From NCBI GenBank assembly GCA_003315335.1, contig QNRL01000001.1, positions 62,001 through 126,000 of the forward strand: a stretch of DNA of 64,000 nucleotides, given 5' to 3'. The notes below the pieces were generated by a model. The model was given only the letters and a program-made list of their open reading frames with translations, had not been told where the DNA came from and did no database searches. Below are positions 9,066 to 19,500 of the stretch, piece by piece (position 1 is the stretch's first letter; each line of letters opens with the position of its first letter). Source of the stretch: Pseudocitrobacter faecalis (GTDB lineage Bacteria; Pseudomonadota; Gammaproteobacteria; Enterobacterales; Enterobacteriaceae). Both the position numbers and the translations under genes were made by a program.

Positions 9066-9854
9066 GTGGATGCTTTTATTTTGAGTCATGTTGAGCAGGG
9101 CGTAATGACCATTACGCTTAATCGCCCGGAACGTCTCAACAGTTTTAACGATGTGATGCATCAGCAACTTGCCGAGTGCCTGAAGCAGGCGGAACGCGAC
9201 GAGACCATCCGTTGTTTGCTGATCACCGGCGCGGGGCGCGGTTTTTGCGCGGGGCAGGATCTGAACGATCGTAATGTCGATCCTAACGGCCCGGCACCGG
9301 ATCTGGGCATGTCCGTAGAACGTTTTTATAACCCACTGGTGCGCCGCCTGGCAAAACTGCCGAAACCGGTGATTGCGGCCGTAAACGGTGTGGCAGCAGG
9401 TGCGGGTGCAACGCTGGCACTGGGCTGCGACATGGTGATTGCCGCGCGTTCGGCCAATTTCGTGATGGCGTTCAGCAAGCTGGGGCTGGTTCCCGATTGT
9501 GGTGGAACCTGGTTACTGCCGCGCACTGCCGGACGTGCGCGTGCAATGGGGCTGGCACTGTTAGGCGACAAAATGAGCGCCGAGCAGGCACAGCAGTGGG
9601 GCATGATCTGGCAGATGGTGGATGACGCCGAACTGGCAGACACCAGCCTGACGCTGGCACGCCATTTAGCCACACAGCCAACCTACGGTTTAGGGCTGAT
9701 CAAGCAAGCGCTGTTGGCGTCCGAAACTCACACGCTGGATCAGCAACTCGATATGGAACGTGATTTCCAGCGTATGGCCGGACGCAGCGATGACTATCGC
9801 GAAGGTGTCAGCGCGTTTCTGGCGAAACGTCCACCACAGTTCAGCGGGAAATAA
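9066..9854 (+). CDS. paaG: 1,2-epoxyphenylacetyl-CoA isomerase PaaG
   Basis: Crotonase-family isomerase of 262 aa that converts the ring-epoxide to oxepin-CoA and also shifts double bonds later in the pathway. Where hydratases have a second glutamate it has an aspartate in LGLVPDCGGTW, the catalytic Asp known for PaaG. CAGQDLNDRNVDP and NGVAAGAGATLALGCD form the CoA/oxyanion region. The start is GTG at 9066, two bases after the paaF stop, so translation is probably coupled. A near-identical fold to PaaF reflects an old duplication. Confidence 0.97.
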   Translation: MDAFILSHVEQGVMTITLNRPERLNSFNDVMHQQLAECLKQAERDETIRCLLITGAGRGFCAGQDLNDRNVDPNGPAPDLGMSVERFYNPLVRRLAKLPKPVIAAVNGVAAGAGATLALGCDMVIAARSANFVMAFSKLGLVPDCGGTWLLPRTAGRARAMGLALLGDKMSAEQAQQWGMIWQMVDDAELADTSLTLARHLATQPTYGLGLIKQALLASETHTLDQQLDMERDFQRMAGRSDDYREGVSAFLAKRPPQFSGK

Positions 9855-9857
9855 GCC

Positions 9858-11273
9858 ATGAGCCATGAAATCAAAACAGTTGCTGTCATTGGCAGCGGCA
9901 CGATGGGGGCGGGTATCGCGGAAGTGGCGGCGGCGGCGGGGCACGACGTGCTGCTGTTTGATATCAATCAGGACGCGCTCACACGCGCCATCGATGGCAT
10001 TCGCCAGCGTCTGACTTCCCGCGTCTCGCGCGGCAAATTGAGCGCTGAATCGTGCGAGAAAACGCTGAAAAAAATCTATGCGATTGCCGATATCGCTTCG
10101 CTGGCACCGGCTAACCTGGTGATTGAAGCGGCCTCAGAACGGTTGGATGTGAAAAAAGCGCTTTTCAGCCAGTTGGCGGAAATTTGCCCGCCGCAGACGC
10201 TGCTCACCAGTAATACCTCATCCATTTCAATTACGGCCATTGCGGCAGATGTTCCTTATCCGGAACGCGTGGCGGGGCTGCACTTCTTTAACCCGGCGCC
10301 GGTGATGAAGCTGGTGGAAGTGGTGAGTGGTCTGGCGACGTCGACAGAGGTGACAGAAACGTTATGCAACTGTGTCGCGGCGTGGGGTAAAACGCCGGTG
10401 CGTTGCCGTTCAACGCCGGGCTTTATCGTTAACCGCATTGCGCGTCCGTTCTACGCCGAAGCCTGGCGTGCACTGGAAGAACAGGTTGCATCACCAGAAG
10501 TGATTGATGCGGCGCTGCGTGAAGGCGGAGGATTCCCAATGGGGCCGCTGGCGCTGACGGACATGATTGGTCATGACGTTAACTTTGCGGTCACCAGTTC
10601 AGTATTTAATGCCTTCTGGCAGGATCGCCGCTTCTTACCGTCGCTGCTGCAACAGGAACTGGTGTTGGGCGGGCGATTTGGCAAGAAGAGCGGGCAAGGC
10701 GTGTATCGCTGGCCGGTTGAAGCCGTCTCTGACCCGTATCTGGCAGCGGTTTCAGCCGTTCCTGGCGAGATCACAGAAAACGGTGACAGTGTCACAATTG
10801 ACGATCTTCTGCTGATTGAAACGCAGGGAGAAACTGCGCTGGCACTGGCAGCCCGCCATCAGCGCCCGGTGGTGGTCTTTGACCGTATTGAGAAGGACGT
10901 CGTGATACTGGCCGCCGCGCAAACCAACACACAAGCCGATACCGATAAAGCGGTTTACTACTTCCAGAAGCAGGGCAAAAAAGTGCTGCAAGTTACCGAT
11001 TACCCTGGGCTTCTGGTATGGCGCACGGTCGCGATGCTGGCGAACGAAGCGCTGGATGCGGTGCAGAAACAGGTTGCCAGTGAACAGGATATCGATACGG
11101 CGATGCGTCTTGGCGTTAACTACCCGAAAGGGCCGTTGCAGTGGGGCGCTGAACTTGGCTGGACCCGCGTGCTGCGCGTGCTGGAAAACCTGCAAGCCCA
11201 TTACGGCGAAGAGCGCTACCGTCCATCTTCCTTACTGCGCCAGCGTGCGCTGCTGGAGAATCACCATGAGTAA
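9858..11273 (+). CDS. paaH: 3-hydroxyadipyl-CoA dehydrogenase PaaH
   Basis: NAD-dependent dehydrogenase of 471 aa that oxidises 3-hydroxyadipyl-CoA to 3-oxoadipyl-CoA. An N-terminal Rossmann motif GSGTMGAG lies near residues 12-19. The catalytic region is LTSNTSSIS followed by LHFFNPAPVMKLVEVV. Two C-terminal helical dimerisation domains are present (GFIVNRIARPFYAEA near 190; a second repeat near 390-460). The start is ATG 9858 with an AAGCC leader just after paaG. The end overlaps paaI by 8 bases. E. coli PaaH is 475 aa. Confidence 0.97.
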   Translation: MSHEIKTVAVIGSGTMGAGIAEVAAAAGHDVLLFDINQDALTRAIDGIRQRLTSRVSRGKLSAESCEKTLKKIYAIADIASLAPANLVIEAASERLDVKKALFSQLAEICPPQTLLTSNTSSISITAIAADVPYPERVAGLHFFNPAPVMKLVEVVSGLATSTEVTETLCNCVAAWGKTPVRCRSTPGFIVNRIARPFYAEAWRALEEQVASPEVIDAALREGGGFPMGPLALTDMIGHDVNFAVTSSVFNAFWQDRRFLPSLLQQELVLGGRFGKKSGQGVYRWPVEAVSDPYLAAVSAVPGEITENGDSVTIDDLLLIETQGETALALAARHQRPVVVFDRIEKDVVILAAAQTNTQADTDKAVYYFQKQGKKVLQVTDYPGLLVWRTVAMLANEALDAVQKQVASEQDIDTAMRLGVNYPKGPLQWGAELGWTRVLRVLENLQAHYGEERYRPSSLLRQRALLENHHE

Positions 11274-11685
11274 CGCATGGCAAAATGCCCACGCAATGTA
11301 TGCGCGCGACACCTGCGCACAGGCATTGGGCATCGACATCATCGAAATGGATGAAGGGTTTGCAGTGCTCACCATGACTGTTGTGCCGAGCATGCTGAAC
11401 GGTCACCAGACCTGCCACGGCGGGCAACTGTTTTCACTGGCGGATACCGCTTTTGCCTACGCCTGTAACAGTCAGGGGCTGGCGGCAGTGGCTTCAGCCT
11501 GCTCGATTGATTTCCTGCGCCCAGGATTTGCAGGCGACAAACTGACCGCCACTGCCCGGGTAAAACATCAGGGGAAACAGACTGGCGTTTATGACATCGA
11601 AATTGTGAACCAACAACAAAAAACGGTAGCCCTGTTTCGCGGTAAATCCCACCGCATCGGCGGCACGGTAACAGGAGAAGCCTGA
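11266..11685 (+). CDS. paaI: hydroxyphenylacetyl-CoA thioesterase PaaI
   Basis: 139-aa hot-dog-fold thioesterase that releases CoA from ring-hydroxylated phenylacetyl-CoA dead-end products, protecting the CoA pool. The active-site segment NGHQTCHGGQLFSLAD (about residues 44-59) contains the family's conserved Asn, HGG and Asp. The start is ATG 11266 (MSNAWQ), inside the end of paaH; a much longer in-frame extension lies wholly within paaH and is rejected. The TGA stop shares a base with the paaJ ATG. Confidence 0.97.
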   Translation: MSNAWQNAHAMYARDTCAQALGIDIIEMDEGFAVLTMTVVPSMLNGHQTCHGGQLFSLADTAFAYACNSQGLAAVASACSIDFLRPGFAGDKLTATARVKHQGKQTGVYDIEIVNQQQKTVALFRGKSHRIGGTVTGEA

Positions 11686-12890
11686 TGCGTGATGCATTTA
11701 TTTGTGACGGAATTCGTACCCCGATTGGCCGCTATGCAGGTGCGCTCTCAGGTGTGCGGGCTGACGATCTGGCGGCGGTTCCGCTGCGCGAACTACTGGA
11801 GCGTAACCCAAAGCTTGATCCCACGCGTATTGATGACGTGATCCTCGGCTGCGCAAATCAGGCCGGGGAGGATAACCGTGATGTGGCGCGTATGGCGCTG
11901 CTGCTGGCGGGCTATCCGCAGGATGTTTCCGGCACCACCATCAACCGTTTATGCGGTTCTGGCCTGGATGCGATTGGTTTTGCGGCCCGCGCGATTAAAG
12001 CGGGTGACGCCGACCTGCTGGTGGCGGGGGGCGTCGAGTCGATGTCGCGCGCGCCATTTGTGATGGGCAAGGCCATCGCGCCTTTCCAGCGTCAGGCCGA
12101 ACTGTTTGATACCACCATCGGCTGGCGTTTTGTGAACCCGCTCATGCAGCAACACTTTGGTACTGACAGCATGCCGGAAACGGCAGAGAATGTAGCTGAA
12201 TTGTTAAATATTAGTCGCGACGATCAGGATGCTTTCGCTTATCGCAGCCAACAGCGTGCCGCGAAAGCCCAGCGCGACGGCGTGTTTGCCGAAGAAATTG
12301 TCGCTGTGCGCGTGCCGGGAAAAAAGGGCACGTTTACCGATGTGCTGGATGACGAACATTTGCGCCCGGAAACGACGCTGGAACAGTTAAGCAAACTAAA
12401 AGCACCGTTCCGTGCGAATGGCGTCATCACCGCAGGTAACGCCTCCGGTGTCAACGATGGCGCGGCGGCTTTGATCGTTGCAAGCGAACAGCAGGCTATC
12501 GCGCAGGGGCTGACTCCACGTGCGCGTATCGTCGCGATGGCGACGGCGGGCGTTGAGCCGCGTCTGATGGGGCTGGGCCCGGTACCTGCGGTACGTAAAG
12601 TGCTGGAACGTGCGGGTTTAAGTATCACTGATATGGATGTTATCGAGCTGAATGAAGCCTTCGCCGCGCAGGCGCTGGGCGTGCTCAGACAGTTAGGGCT
12701 GCCCGACGAGGCGCCGCATATTAATCCAAACGGAGGCGCCATCGCCTTAGGCCATCCGTTGGGCATGAGTGGCGCGAGACTGGCGCTTACCGCCAGCCTT
12801 GAGCTGCAACGCCGTCAGGGCCGTTACGCCCTGTGTACGATGTGTGTTGGTGTGGGTCAGGGCATCGCCATGATCCTGGAGCGTGTGTGA
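11685..12890 (+). CDS. paaJ: 3-oxoadipyl-CoA / 3-oxo-5,6-dehydrosuberyl-CoA thiolase PaaJ
   Basis: 401-aa thiolase that cleaves 3-oxo-5,6-dehydrosuberyl-CoA and 3-oxoadipyl-CoA with CoA, yielding acetyl-CoA and succinyl-CoA. The acyl-accepting cysteine is in NRLCGSGLDA (near residue 90), the histidine motif is GGAIALGHPLGMSGAR, and the second catalytic cysteine is in CTMCVGVGQG near the C-terminus. The same product would also be formed by the beta-ketoadipate route suggested by pcaHG later in the window, so PaaJ could serve both. Confidence 0.97.
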   Translation: MRDAFICDGIRTPIGRYAGALSGVRADDLAAVPLRELLERNPKLDPTRIDDVILGCANQAGEDNRDVARMALLLAGYPQDVSGTTINRLCGSGLDAIGFAARAIKAGDADLLVAGGVESMSRAPFVMGKAIAPFQRQAELFDTTIGWRFVNPLMQQHFGTDSMPETAENVAELLNISRDDQDAFAYRSQQRAAKAQRDGVFAEEIVAVRVPGKKGTFTDVLDDEHLRPETTLEQLSKLKAPFRANGVITAGNASGVNDGAAALIVASEQQAIAQGLTPRARIVAMATAGVEPRLMGLGPVPAVRKVLERAGLSITDMDVIELNEAFAAQALGVLRQLGLPDEAPHINPNGGAIALGHPLGMSGARLALTASLELQRRQGRYALCTMCVGVGQGIAMILERV

Positions 12891-12918
12891 GCTAATTTTT
12901 ACCTGCGAGTACCCTATA

Positions 12919-14232
12919 ATGACAACAAATACAAAGCTGGACCTAATCGAAAAAGCATCGCTGGACGAGCTGCAGGCACTGCAAACGCAACGCCTGAAGT
13001 GGACTCTCAATCACGCCTACGAAAATGTGCCGATGTATCGCCGCAAATTCGATGAAGCGGGCGTTCACCCGGATGACTTCAAAGAATTGAAGGACATCGA
13101 AAAATTCCCGTGCACCACCAAGCAGGATCTGCGCGATAACTATCCGTTCGGCATGTTTGCCGTACCGATGGAGCAGGTGGTGCGCGTGCATGCTTCTTCC
13201 GGTACCACCGGTAAACCGACCGTGGTCGGCTATACCCAGAATGATATCAATAACTGGGCCGATATTGTCGCGCGCTCTCTGCGTGCGGCGGGCGGCACAC
13301 CGAAAGATAAAATCCACGTCGCCTACGGCTATGGCCTGTTTACGGGCGGGCTGGGCGCGCACTACGGTGCAGAACGTTTGGGGGCGACGGTTATCCCAAT
13401 GTCCGGCGGCCAGACTGAAAAACAGGCGCAGCTTATCCGCGATTTTCAGCCGGATATGATTATGGTGACGCCTTCCTACTGCCTGAATCTGATTGAAGAA
13501 CTGGAACGTCAAATGGGCGGCGATGCAACTCAGTGCTCACTTCGCGTTGGCGTATTTGGTGCTGAGCCGTGGACGATGGCGATGCGTAAAGAGATTGAGA
13601 GCCGTCTGGGGATTACCGCGCTGGATATCTATGGCCTGTCTGAAGTGATGGGGCCGGGGGTGGCGATGGAGTGTATTGAAACCGCCGATGGCCCAACCAT
13701 CTGGGAAGATCATTTCTATCCAGAAATCGTTAACCCGAATGATGGCACGGTGCTAAATGATGGAGAACATGGCGAATTACTGTTCACGACGCTGACCAAA
13801 GAAGCGCTGCCGGTAATTCGTTATCGTACCCGCGATCTGACCCGCCTGCTGCCAGGCACCGCACGCACCATGCGTCGTATGGATCGCATCAGCGGGCGCA
13901 GCGACGATATGCTGATTATTCGCGGCGTGAACGTCTTCCCGTCACAGCTGGAAGAAGAGATTGTGAAGTTTGAACATCTTTCACCACATTATCAGCTGGA
14001 AGTGAATCGTCGTGGGCATCTGGATTCCCTGTCAATCCAGGTGGAGCTGAAAGAGAGTAGCTTATACCTGAGTCACGAACAGCGCTGTCAGGTTTGCCAC
14101 CAGTTACGCCACCGCATTAAGTCGATGGTCGGGATCTCTACCGATGTGACGATCGTTAACTGTGGTGCGATCCCGCGTTCGGAAGGTAAAGCGTGTCGGG
14201 TGTTTGATTTGCGTAAGATTGCCAGCGTGTAA
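12919..14232 (+). CDS. paaK: phenylacetate-CoA ligase PaaK
   Basis: 437-aa adenylate-forming ligase that makes phenylacetyl-CoA from phenylacetate, ATP and CoA, the first step of the pathway. The phosphate-binding loop HASSGTTGKPT lies near residue 92, the adenylate motif YGLSEVMGPG near 235 and the C-terminal hinge RGVNVFPSQLEEE near 335. ATG 12919 (MTTNTKLD) matches the E. coli start; an upstream in-frame ATG at 12883 would add 12 residues inside the paaJ end. Last gene of the catabolic operon; followed by the expanded repeat array. Confidence 0.97.
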   Translation: MTTNTKLDLIEKASLDELQALQTQRLKWTLNHAYENVPMYRRKFDEAGVHPDDFKELKDIEKFPCTTKQDLRDNYPFGMFAVPMEQVVRVHASSGTTGKPTVVGYTQNDINNWADIVARSLRAAGGTPKDKIHVAYGYGLFTGGLGAHYGAERLGATVIPMSGGQTEKQAQLIRDFQPDMIMVTPSYCLNLIEELERQMGGDATQCSLRVGVFGAEPWTMAMRKEIESRLGITALDIYGLSEVMGPGVAMECIETADGPTIWEDHFYPEIVNPNDGTVLNDGEHGELLFTTLTKEALPVIRYRTRDLTRLLPGTARTMRRMDRISGRSDDMLIIRGVNVFPSQLEEEIVKFEHLSPHYQLEVNRRGHLDSLSIQVELKESSLYLSHEQRCQVCHQLRHRIKSMVGISTDVTIVNCGAIPRSEGKACRVFDLRKIASV

Positions 14233-14238
14233 CTTTCA

Positions 14239-14534
14239 CCCTCACCCTAACCCTCTCCCTGAGGGAGAGGGGACTGTCTGCTGCGGTCTTCGCCCTCACC
14301 CTGAGGGAGAGGGGGCTGTCTGGTGCGGTCTTCTCCCTCTCTCTGAGGGAGAGGGGCTGTCTGGTGCGGTCGTCGCCCTCTCCCTGAGGGAGAGGGAACT
14401 GTCTGGTGCGGTCTTCGCCCTCTCCCTGAGGGAGAGGGAACTGTCTGGTGCGGTCTTCTCCCTCTCTCTGAGGGAGAGGGGGCTGTCTGGTGCGGTCTTC
14501 TCCCTCTCCCTTTGGGAGAGGGCCGGGGTGAGGG
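14239..14534. repeat. tandem expansion of a palindromic repeat, 7 hairpins
   Basis: Seven hairpins of type CCCTCTCCC-TGA-GGGAGAGGG are repeated every 41-42 bases, joined by six almost identical 20-base linkers (CTGTCTGGTGCGGTCTTC). The left end has CCCTCACCCTAA and the right end has CCGGGGTGAGGG, which are the outer arms of the single-copy element at 2342-2386. The array thus looks like one element whose centre was amplified in place. Hairpins 2, 3 and 6 have one-base stem changes. It fills the paaK-paaX gap and may end or attenuate the long paa transcript before paaX. Confidence 0.9.
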
Positions 14535-14586
14535 GAAACCTATGCTATGATTCATAAATCAAAACAATAACAACAGGATGAATCAG

Positions 14587-15537
14587 ATGAGTAAAATTGA
14601 TACCTTCATTCAGCAGGCTGTGTCATCGGTGCCCATTAGCGGCACGTCATTGATCGCCTCGCTGTACGGTGATTCTCTGTTGCATCGCGGTGGTACCGTC
14701 TGGCTGGGCAGCCTGGCGGCGATGCTTGAAGGTCTGGGATTTGGGGAACGATTTGTCCGTACCGCGCTGTTTCGTCTCAATAAAGAGGGCTGGCTGGATG
14801 TGGAACGTATCGGCCGCCGCAGCTTTTATCGCCTGAGCGATAAAGGTCAGCGCTTGACTCGACGCGCGGAAAATAAAATCTACCGTGCGGAAACGCCCGC
14901 CTGGGATGGCACCTGGCTGCTATTACTGTCCGAAGGTCTCGATCGCGCAACGCTCTCAGACGTCAAAAAACAGCTTATCTGGCAAGGATTTGGCACGCTT
15001 GCCCCGAGCCTGATGGCGTCACCGTCGCAGAAAATGGCTGATGTGCAGTCGTTGCTGCATGAAGCGGGTGTGGCGGAGAACGTTATCTGTTTTGAAGCCC
15101 ACTCGCCACTGGCTCTGTCGCGCGCAGCGTTGAGCGCACGCGTGGAAGAGTGCTGGCAACTGACCGAGCAGAATACCATGTACGACACGTTTATCCAGTT
15201 GTTCCGCCCATTGCTGCCGTTGCTGCGAGAGGGGGATGAACTTACGCCGGAACGTGGATTCCAGATTCAACTGCTTTTGATTCACTTTTATCGACGCGTG
15301 GTGCTGAAAGACCCGCTGTTGCCGGAGGAGTTGCTTCCGGCACACTGGCTCGGTGGTTCCGCGCGTCAGCTCTGTATCAACATTTATCAACGTGTGGCTC
15401 CCGCCGCGCTGGCTTTTGTCAGCGAAAAAGGCGAAACCCCGGTCGGCGAGCTGCCTGCGCCGGGCTCGCTATTTTATCAACGATTTGGCGGGTTGCCGGT
15501 GAGTGAAGGGAGGTCTTATGCCAGTGTATCAGATTGA
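14587..15537 (+). CDS. paaX: phenylacetate operon transcriptional repressor PaaX
   Basis: 316-aa GntR-like repressor that binds paa promoters and is released by phenylacetyl-CoA. An N-terminal winged helix-turn-helix is visible ([13 protein letters not shown] through [20 protein letters not shown], residues about 19-67), followed by the PaaX effector domain. I chose ATG 14587 (MSKIDTF), the E. coli length, with AGGA 8 bases upstream; an ATG at 14578 would add three residues. It follows paaK behind the repeat array, so it probably has its own promoter. paaY starts inside its last codons. Confidence 0.96.
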   Translation: MSKIDTFIQQAVSSVPISGTSLIASLYGDSLLHRGGTVWLGSLAAMLEGLGFGERFVRTALFRLNKEGWLDVERIGRRSFYRLSDKGQRLTRRAENKIYRAETPAWDGTWLLLLSEGLDRATLSDVKKQLIWQGFGTLAPSLMASPSQKMADVQSLLHEAGVAENVICFEAHSPLALSRAALSARVEECWQLTEQNTMYDTFIQLFRPLLPLLREGDELTPERGFQIQLLLIHFYRRVVLKDPLLPEELLPAHWLGGSARQLCINIYQRVAPAALAFVSEKGETPVGELPAPGSLFYQRFGGLPVSEGRSYASVSD

Positions 15538-16114
15538 TGGCTTAACCCCGGTAGTGCCGGACGAGAGCTATGTTCATCCGACCGCGGTATTAATTGGTGA
15601 CGTCATCCTGGGTAAAGGTGTGTACGTTGGGCCAAACGCCAGTCTGCGCGGTGATTTTGGCCGTATCGTGGTAAAAGATGGCGCGAATATTCAGGATAAC
15701 TGTGTGATGCACGGTTTCCCGGAGCAGGATACGGTGGTGGAAGAAGATGGCCATATCGGACATAGCGCCATACTGCATGGCTGCATTGTGCGCCGTAACG
15801 CGCTGGTTGGTATGAATGCGGTGGTGATGGATGGTGCGGTGATCGGCGAAAACAGTATTGTCGGTGCGGCGGCCTTTGTGAAAGCAAAAGCGGAGATGCC
15901 TGCGAATCATCTAATTATTGGCAGCCCGGCTAAAGCTATCCGCGAACTCAGCGAGCAGGAGATGGCGTGGAAGAAACAGGGGACGCGTGAATATCAGGTA
16001 CTGGTAGAACGCTGTAAAAAAACGATGCATCAGGTTGAACCCCTACGCGCGGTGGAAGAGGGGCGAAAGCGACTGATATTTGATGAAAGTTTACGACCCA
16101 AGTCGGCGCAATGA
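15518..16114 (+). CDS. paaY: phenylacetate pathway thioesterase PaaY
   Basis: 198-aa left-handed beta-helix (hexapeptide repeat) protein, a metal-dependent thioesterase that clears ring-hydroxylated CoA esters, complementing PaaI. Hexapeptide turns run through about residues 20-135, with metal-type histidines in MHGFPEQ and [12 protein letters not shown] 15518 (MPVYQIDG) follows GGGAGG and overlaps the end of paaX by 20 bases, so the two genes form an operon. A strong terminator follows within 10 bases. Confidence 0.96.
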   Translation: MPVYQIDGLTPVVPDESYVHPTAVLIGDVILGKGVYVGPNASLRGDFGRIVVKDGANIQDNCVMHGFPEQDTVVEEDGHIGHSAILHGCIVRRNALVGMNAVVMDGAVIGENSIVGAAAFVKAKAEMPANHLIIGSPAKAIRELSEQEMAWKKQGTREYQVLVERCKKTMHQVEPLRAVEEGRKRLIFDESLRPKSAQ

Positions 16115-16120
16115 ATAAAA

Positions 16121-16150
16121 AAGGCAGATAATTGATATCTGCCTTTTTTA
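16121..16150 (+). terminator. rho-independent terminator after paaXY
   Basis: A perfect 10-bp stem (AAGGCAGATA/TATCTGCCTT, 5-base loop) is followed by TTTTTATT on the plus strand, immediately after the paaY stop. Confidence 0.85.
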
Positions 16151-16504
16151 TTCTGGTAAGGACGCTATTTAAGGGCGAGGGACTCAAATAATATTCACCA
16201 TTCTAATAACTTTGAACGGTTAATGTTAATGATAATTCCCTTTAACAGAGGGTGAAATTTATTGAATGATCGAAGCTTGCACGATTTAATGCGAAATATC
16301 TTACATTATCAAAAGAATTGATTCACGTGTATTATGTATTTAGTTTTTCTTAAAAAAGCATTAAGTTGATAATTTCAATTCTTATAAATAAAATTTAACA
16401 AGTTTGGCTTTCGTCAGGGCCGTGTTTGGTTTTAGAAACTTAAATGCAGCCACCTCTTTTGTTTTTATTGGTCTTTATTTTTTTCAACAAGGAAGGGAAT
16501 TCTT
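16151..16504. other. AT-rich intergenic region before the autotransporter
   Basis: 354 bases with no open frame of note and base composition far richer in A+T than the flanking genes. A ribosome site (AAGGAAGGG) precedes the autotransporter ATG. The region must hold the autotransporter promoter, and AT-rich DNA of this kind is often silenced by H-NS, but I could not assign a clear promoter. Confidence 0.5.
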
Positions 16505-19500
16505 ATGCAAAAGAAGACATTACTGTCTGCCTGTATCGCTTTAGCTTTAAGCGGGCAGGGGTGGGCCGCTGATATTATTGATGCGGACAGCGCCTCGGCG
16601 GAACGTAAAAACGCAAAAGTCGTTTGCCCGGGTGATACGCAAAAACTTAATCAACTCGAACTCAAAAATCTGCCTGCTGAGTGCCCTGGCGAATCACAAA
16701 ATAATCTCTATCCCTGGCTCGCCGTGGGCGGTACTGCGCTTTTGACTACATTCGCCGCCATAGAACTAACAGATAACGACGGGCATCACTCCCACACAAC
16801 CCAACCACCTGCGCCGCCGATCAACCCTGACGATAATGTTATTCCCCCCGATGATGGTGGAGACGATGATGTTACGCCGCCGGACGATGGCGGAGACGAT
16901 GACGTGACGCCGCCGGACGATGGCGGAGACGATGACGTGACGCCGCCGGACGATGGCGGCGACGATGACGTGACGCCGCCAGATGATGGCGGAGACGATG
17001 ATGTGACGCCACCTGACGATGGTGGAGACGATGATGTGACGCCGCCGGATGACAAACCCGACCCGATTAAATACAACAACAATGTCATTTGGGATCAGAC
17101 TGAAAAAACGGTGCAAATCCGCAACGCAACTTTTACCTATACCGAGAACGCGGATGGAAGCTTTACCCTGACGTCAAAAGACGGTCACTCGACTATCGTC
17201 AAACAGTGGCAGGTCGATGAGGCCAGCAACACGGTTGTTTTTGGAGGTAACAATACGTCGGGTGATATCACGTGGCGCTACGACGATGAGGGTAAAATTC
17301 ATATCACCAAAGAAGCCGGCGTAGTGGTTGATGGCACCACGGGAGATGAGATTAAGGTCAGCGATGCCACTATTACTGATCATGGTGGCAACACGGCATT
17401 GAACGGCGGTACGGTAATGACCGTCGAAGGCGATAACGTTGTCCTCAATAACGACGGGAAAACCACCGCCATAGGCGAAGGTTCTGTCGTCGGTATCCTG
17501 ACGGGCGACGATATTACTATTAATAACAATGGTGAAACGGAAGTTGACGGTGGCACTGCGGTTATTGTTAACGGAAATAGCGCAACGATTACAACCGAGG
17601 GCGACGGGACATTTATCAACGGTGGTACAGGGAGTCTGATTAACGGTGATGATGCTGTTATCGATAATAAAGGCAACATGACCGTCGATGGCGAAAACTC
17701 GGTGGCGACCAAAATTATCGGTGATGATGCACTTATCAAGCAGGAAGGCGATCTTTACGTTAGCGGCGGCGCTCACGGCATCGATGTCGCGGGTAACGGC
17801 ACCGTTGTAAGCAATAAAGGTAATATCACCGTAGTGGATGAAAAATCCATCGGCGTATTACTGGATGGCAATGACGCCACATTTATGAATATTGGTGATA
17901 TCACGGTTGGCGAGTCGGGGCACGAGGGAAACCCGTTTGGTGTGCTGATCGACGGCGACCAGGCGACTTTTGTCAACGTGGGAGATATCACTACACGTAA
18001 TAGTGGCACCGGTGTAAGCGTCGTGGGTGATGAGGGCAGTATCTCGCTTTCCGGCAAAATGTCCGTCAATGACGCCACGACCGGGGTAGATGTGAGCGGC
18101 AGCGGTAACAGCATCACGCTGACAACTTATGAGCTGAGTGTCGCAGGTGAAAATGCAACGGGCGTAGACATATCCGGCAATAGCAACGATCTGGTAATTT
18201 CCGGCGATATGACCGTCGATGGGAAAAATACAGTCGGAACGCGAGTGGCAGGTGATGACGTTAGCGTAACCCAGAATGGCGATCTGTATGTCAGCGGCGC
18301 TGCACACGGTATTGATATCAAAGGAGAGCGCGCCAAAATTAGCAATACCGGGAAAATTACGGTTATCGACAAGGACTCTGTCGGTGTGCTGATCGAAGGC
18401 GATGATGAGCAGTTCGGTAACATTGGTGAAATTAATGTATCGCAAAATGGTACCGGTGTTTCTCTGGTCGGCGATCGTGAGCAGGTGTCGCTGCGTGGAG
18501 ATATTAACGTTACGCAAGAGCGGGATGACAGCGGTAACTTCCAGGGAGCAACAGGCATAAGCGTTGCGGGTAATGATAGCCAGGTCACGCTGGACGGTGA
18601 TATCAATCTGGCTTCTGATATGGGCACCTCTCCGACTGCATCAGCAGCACACCTCAACGGTTTAGTGATTAGCGGTGAAAATAACACGGTTAATCTAAAC
18701 GGTAATTTAAATATTGAAGCCTATTCTTCCTTCTTTGACGGACAACCTGAACTGGATGGTGTGGTTGTCACAGGCGATGATAATACCGTTAATCTGAGCG
18801 GCGGTATAAATATATCAGGGGATAGCGGTGGTCATGGTATTAACGGTATTTACGTCTCAGGTGACAGTACCGTTAATATCAGTGGGCATTCTGTTCTTGA
18901 TATTGCATCGGTGCGCAGTACAACCGGGCTATTTTATGTTACGGGCGGAGGCCAGGTTACGCTTGACGAAAACTCCGTCACGGATATTTACAGCCCGGTT
19001 CGCGATCCCGGTTATTATGGTGATAACTCGATTATAATGGCCAACGGTGTTGGTTCCAGCGCAGAGAACAAAGGCACCATTAACGCCTCGACGGCGAAAG
19101 AAATCATGACTGCCGCCAGTGGCGCAATGATCGTGAACTCCGGAACCATTAACGCCAAAACCGGAAAAGACAGTACGAGTGACAGTAAAACCGCCGTGAT
19201 GCGTTCCAGCGGGAAAAATAGTCTTGCCGTAAATGCTTCGGGGGGAGTTATTAATTTGACATCTACCCTTTCTCCGATTGGTGGGGGGGGAGAAGGTGCT
19301 TATCCACTGGGATGGTTTAACAGAACCTATTACGCGTTGCTCGCCAGCGGTTACGGTGAAGTCGAAAACCAAAGCGGCGCGACTATCAATCTGCATGGTG
19401 CGGGTACCTACGGCGTCGCCGCTGCAAAAGGCACGGCGACCAATGCGGGCGAAATTAATGTTGACGGATTCACGCCAACGCTTGATGACAACGGCAATAT

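Noticed and set aside
14239-14534. Possible CRISPR array
   Set aside because: The regular spacing is suggestive, but the 'spacers' are nearly identical to each other, the repeats are perfect hairpins of a dispersed element, and no cas genes are near.
14162-14557. Open frames on both strands through the palindromic array with 14-residue repeats
   Set aside because: The 42-base period keeps frames open by chance. The translation is only a reflection of the DNA repeat.
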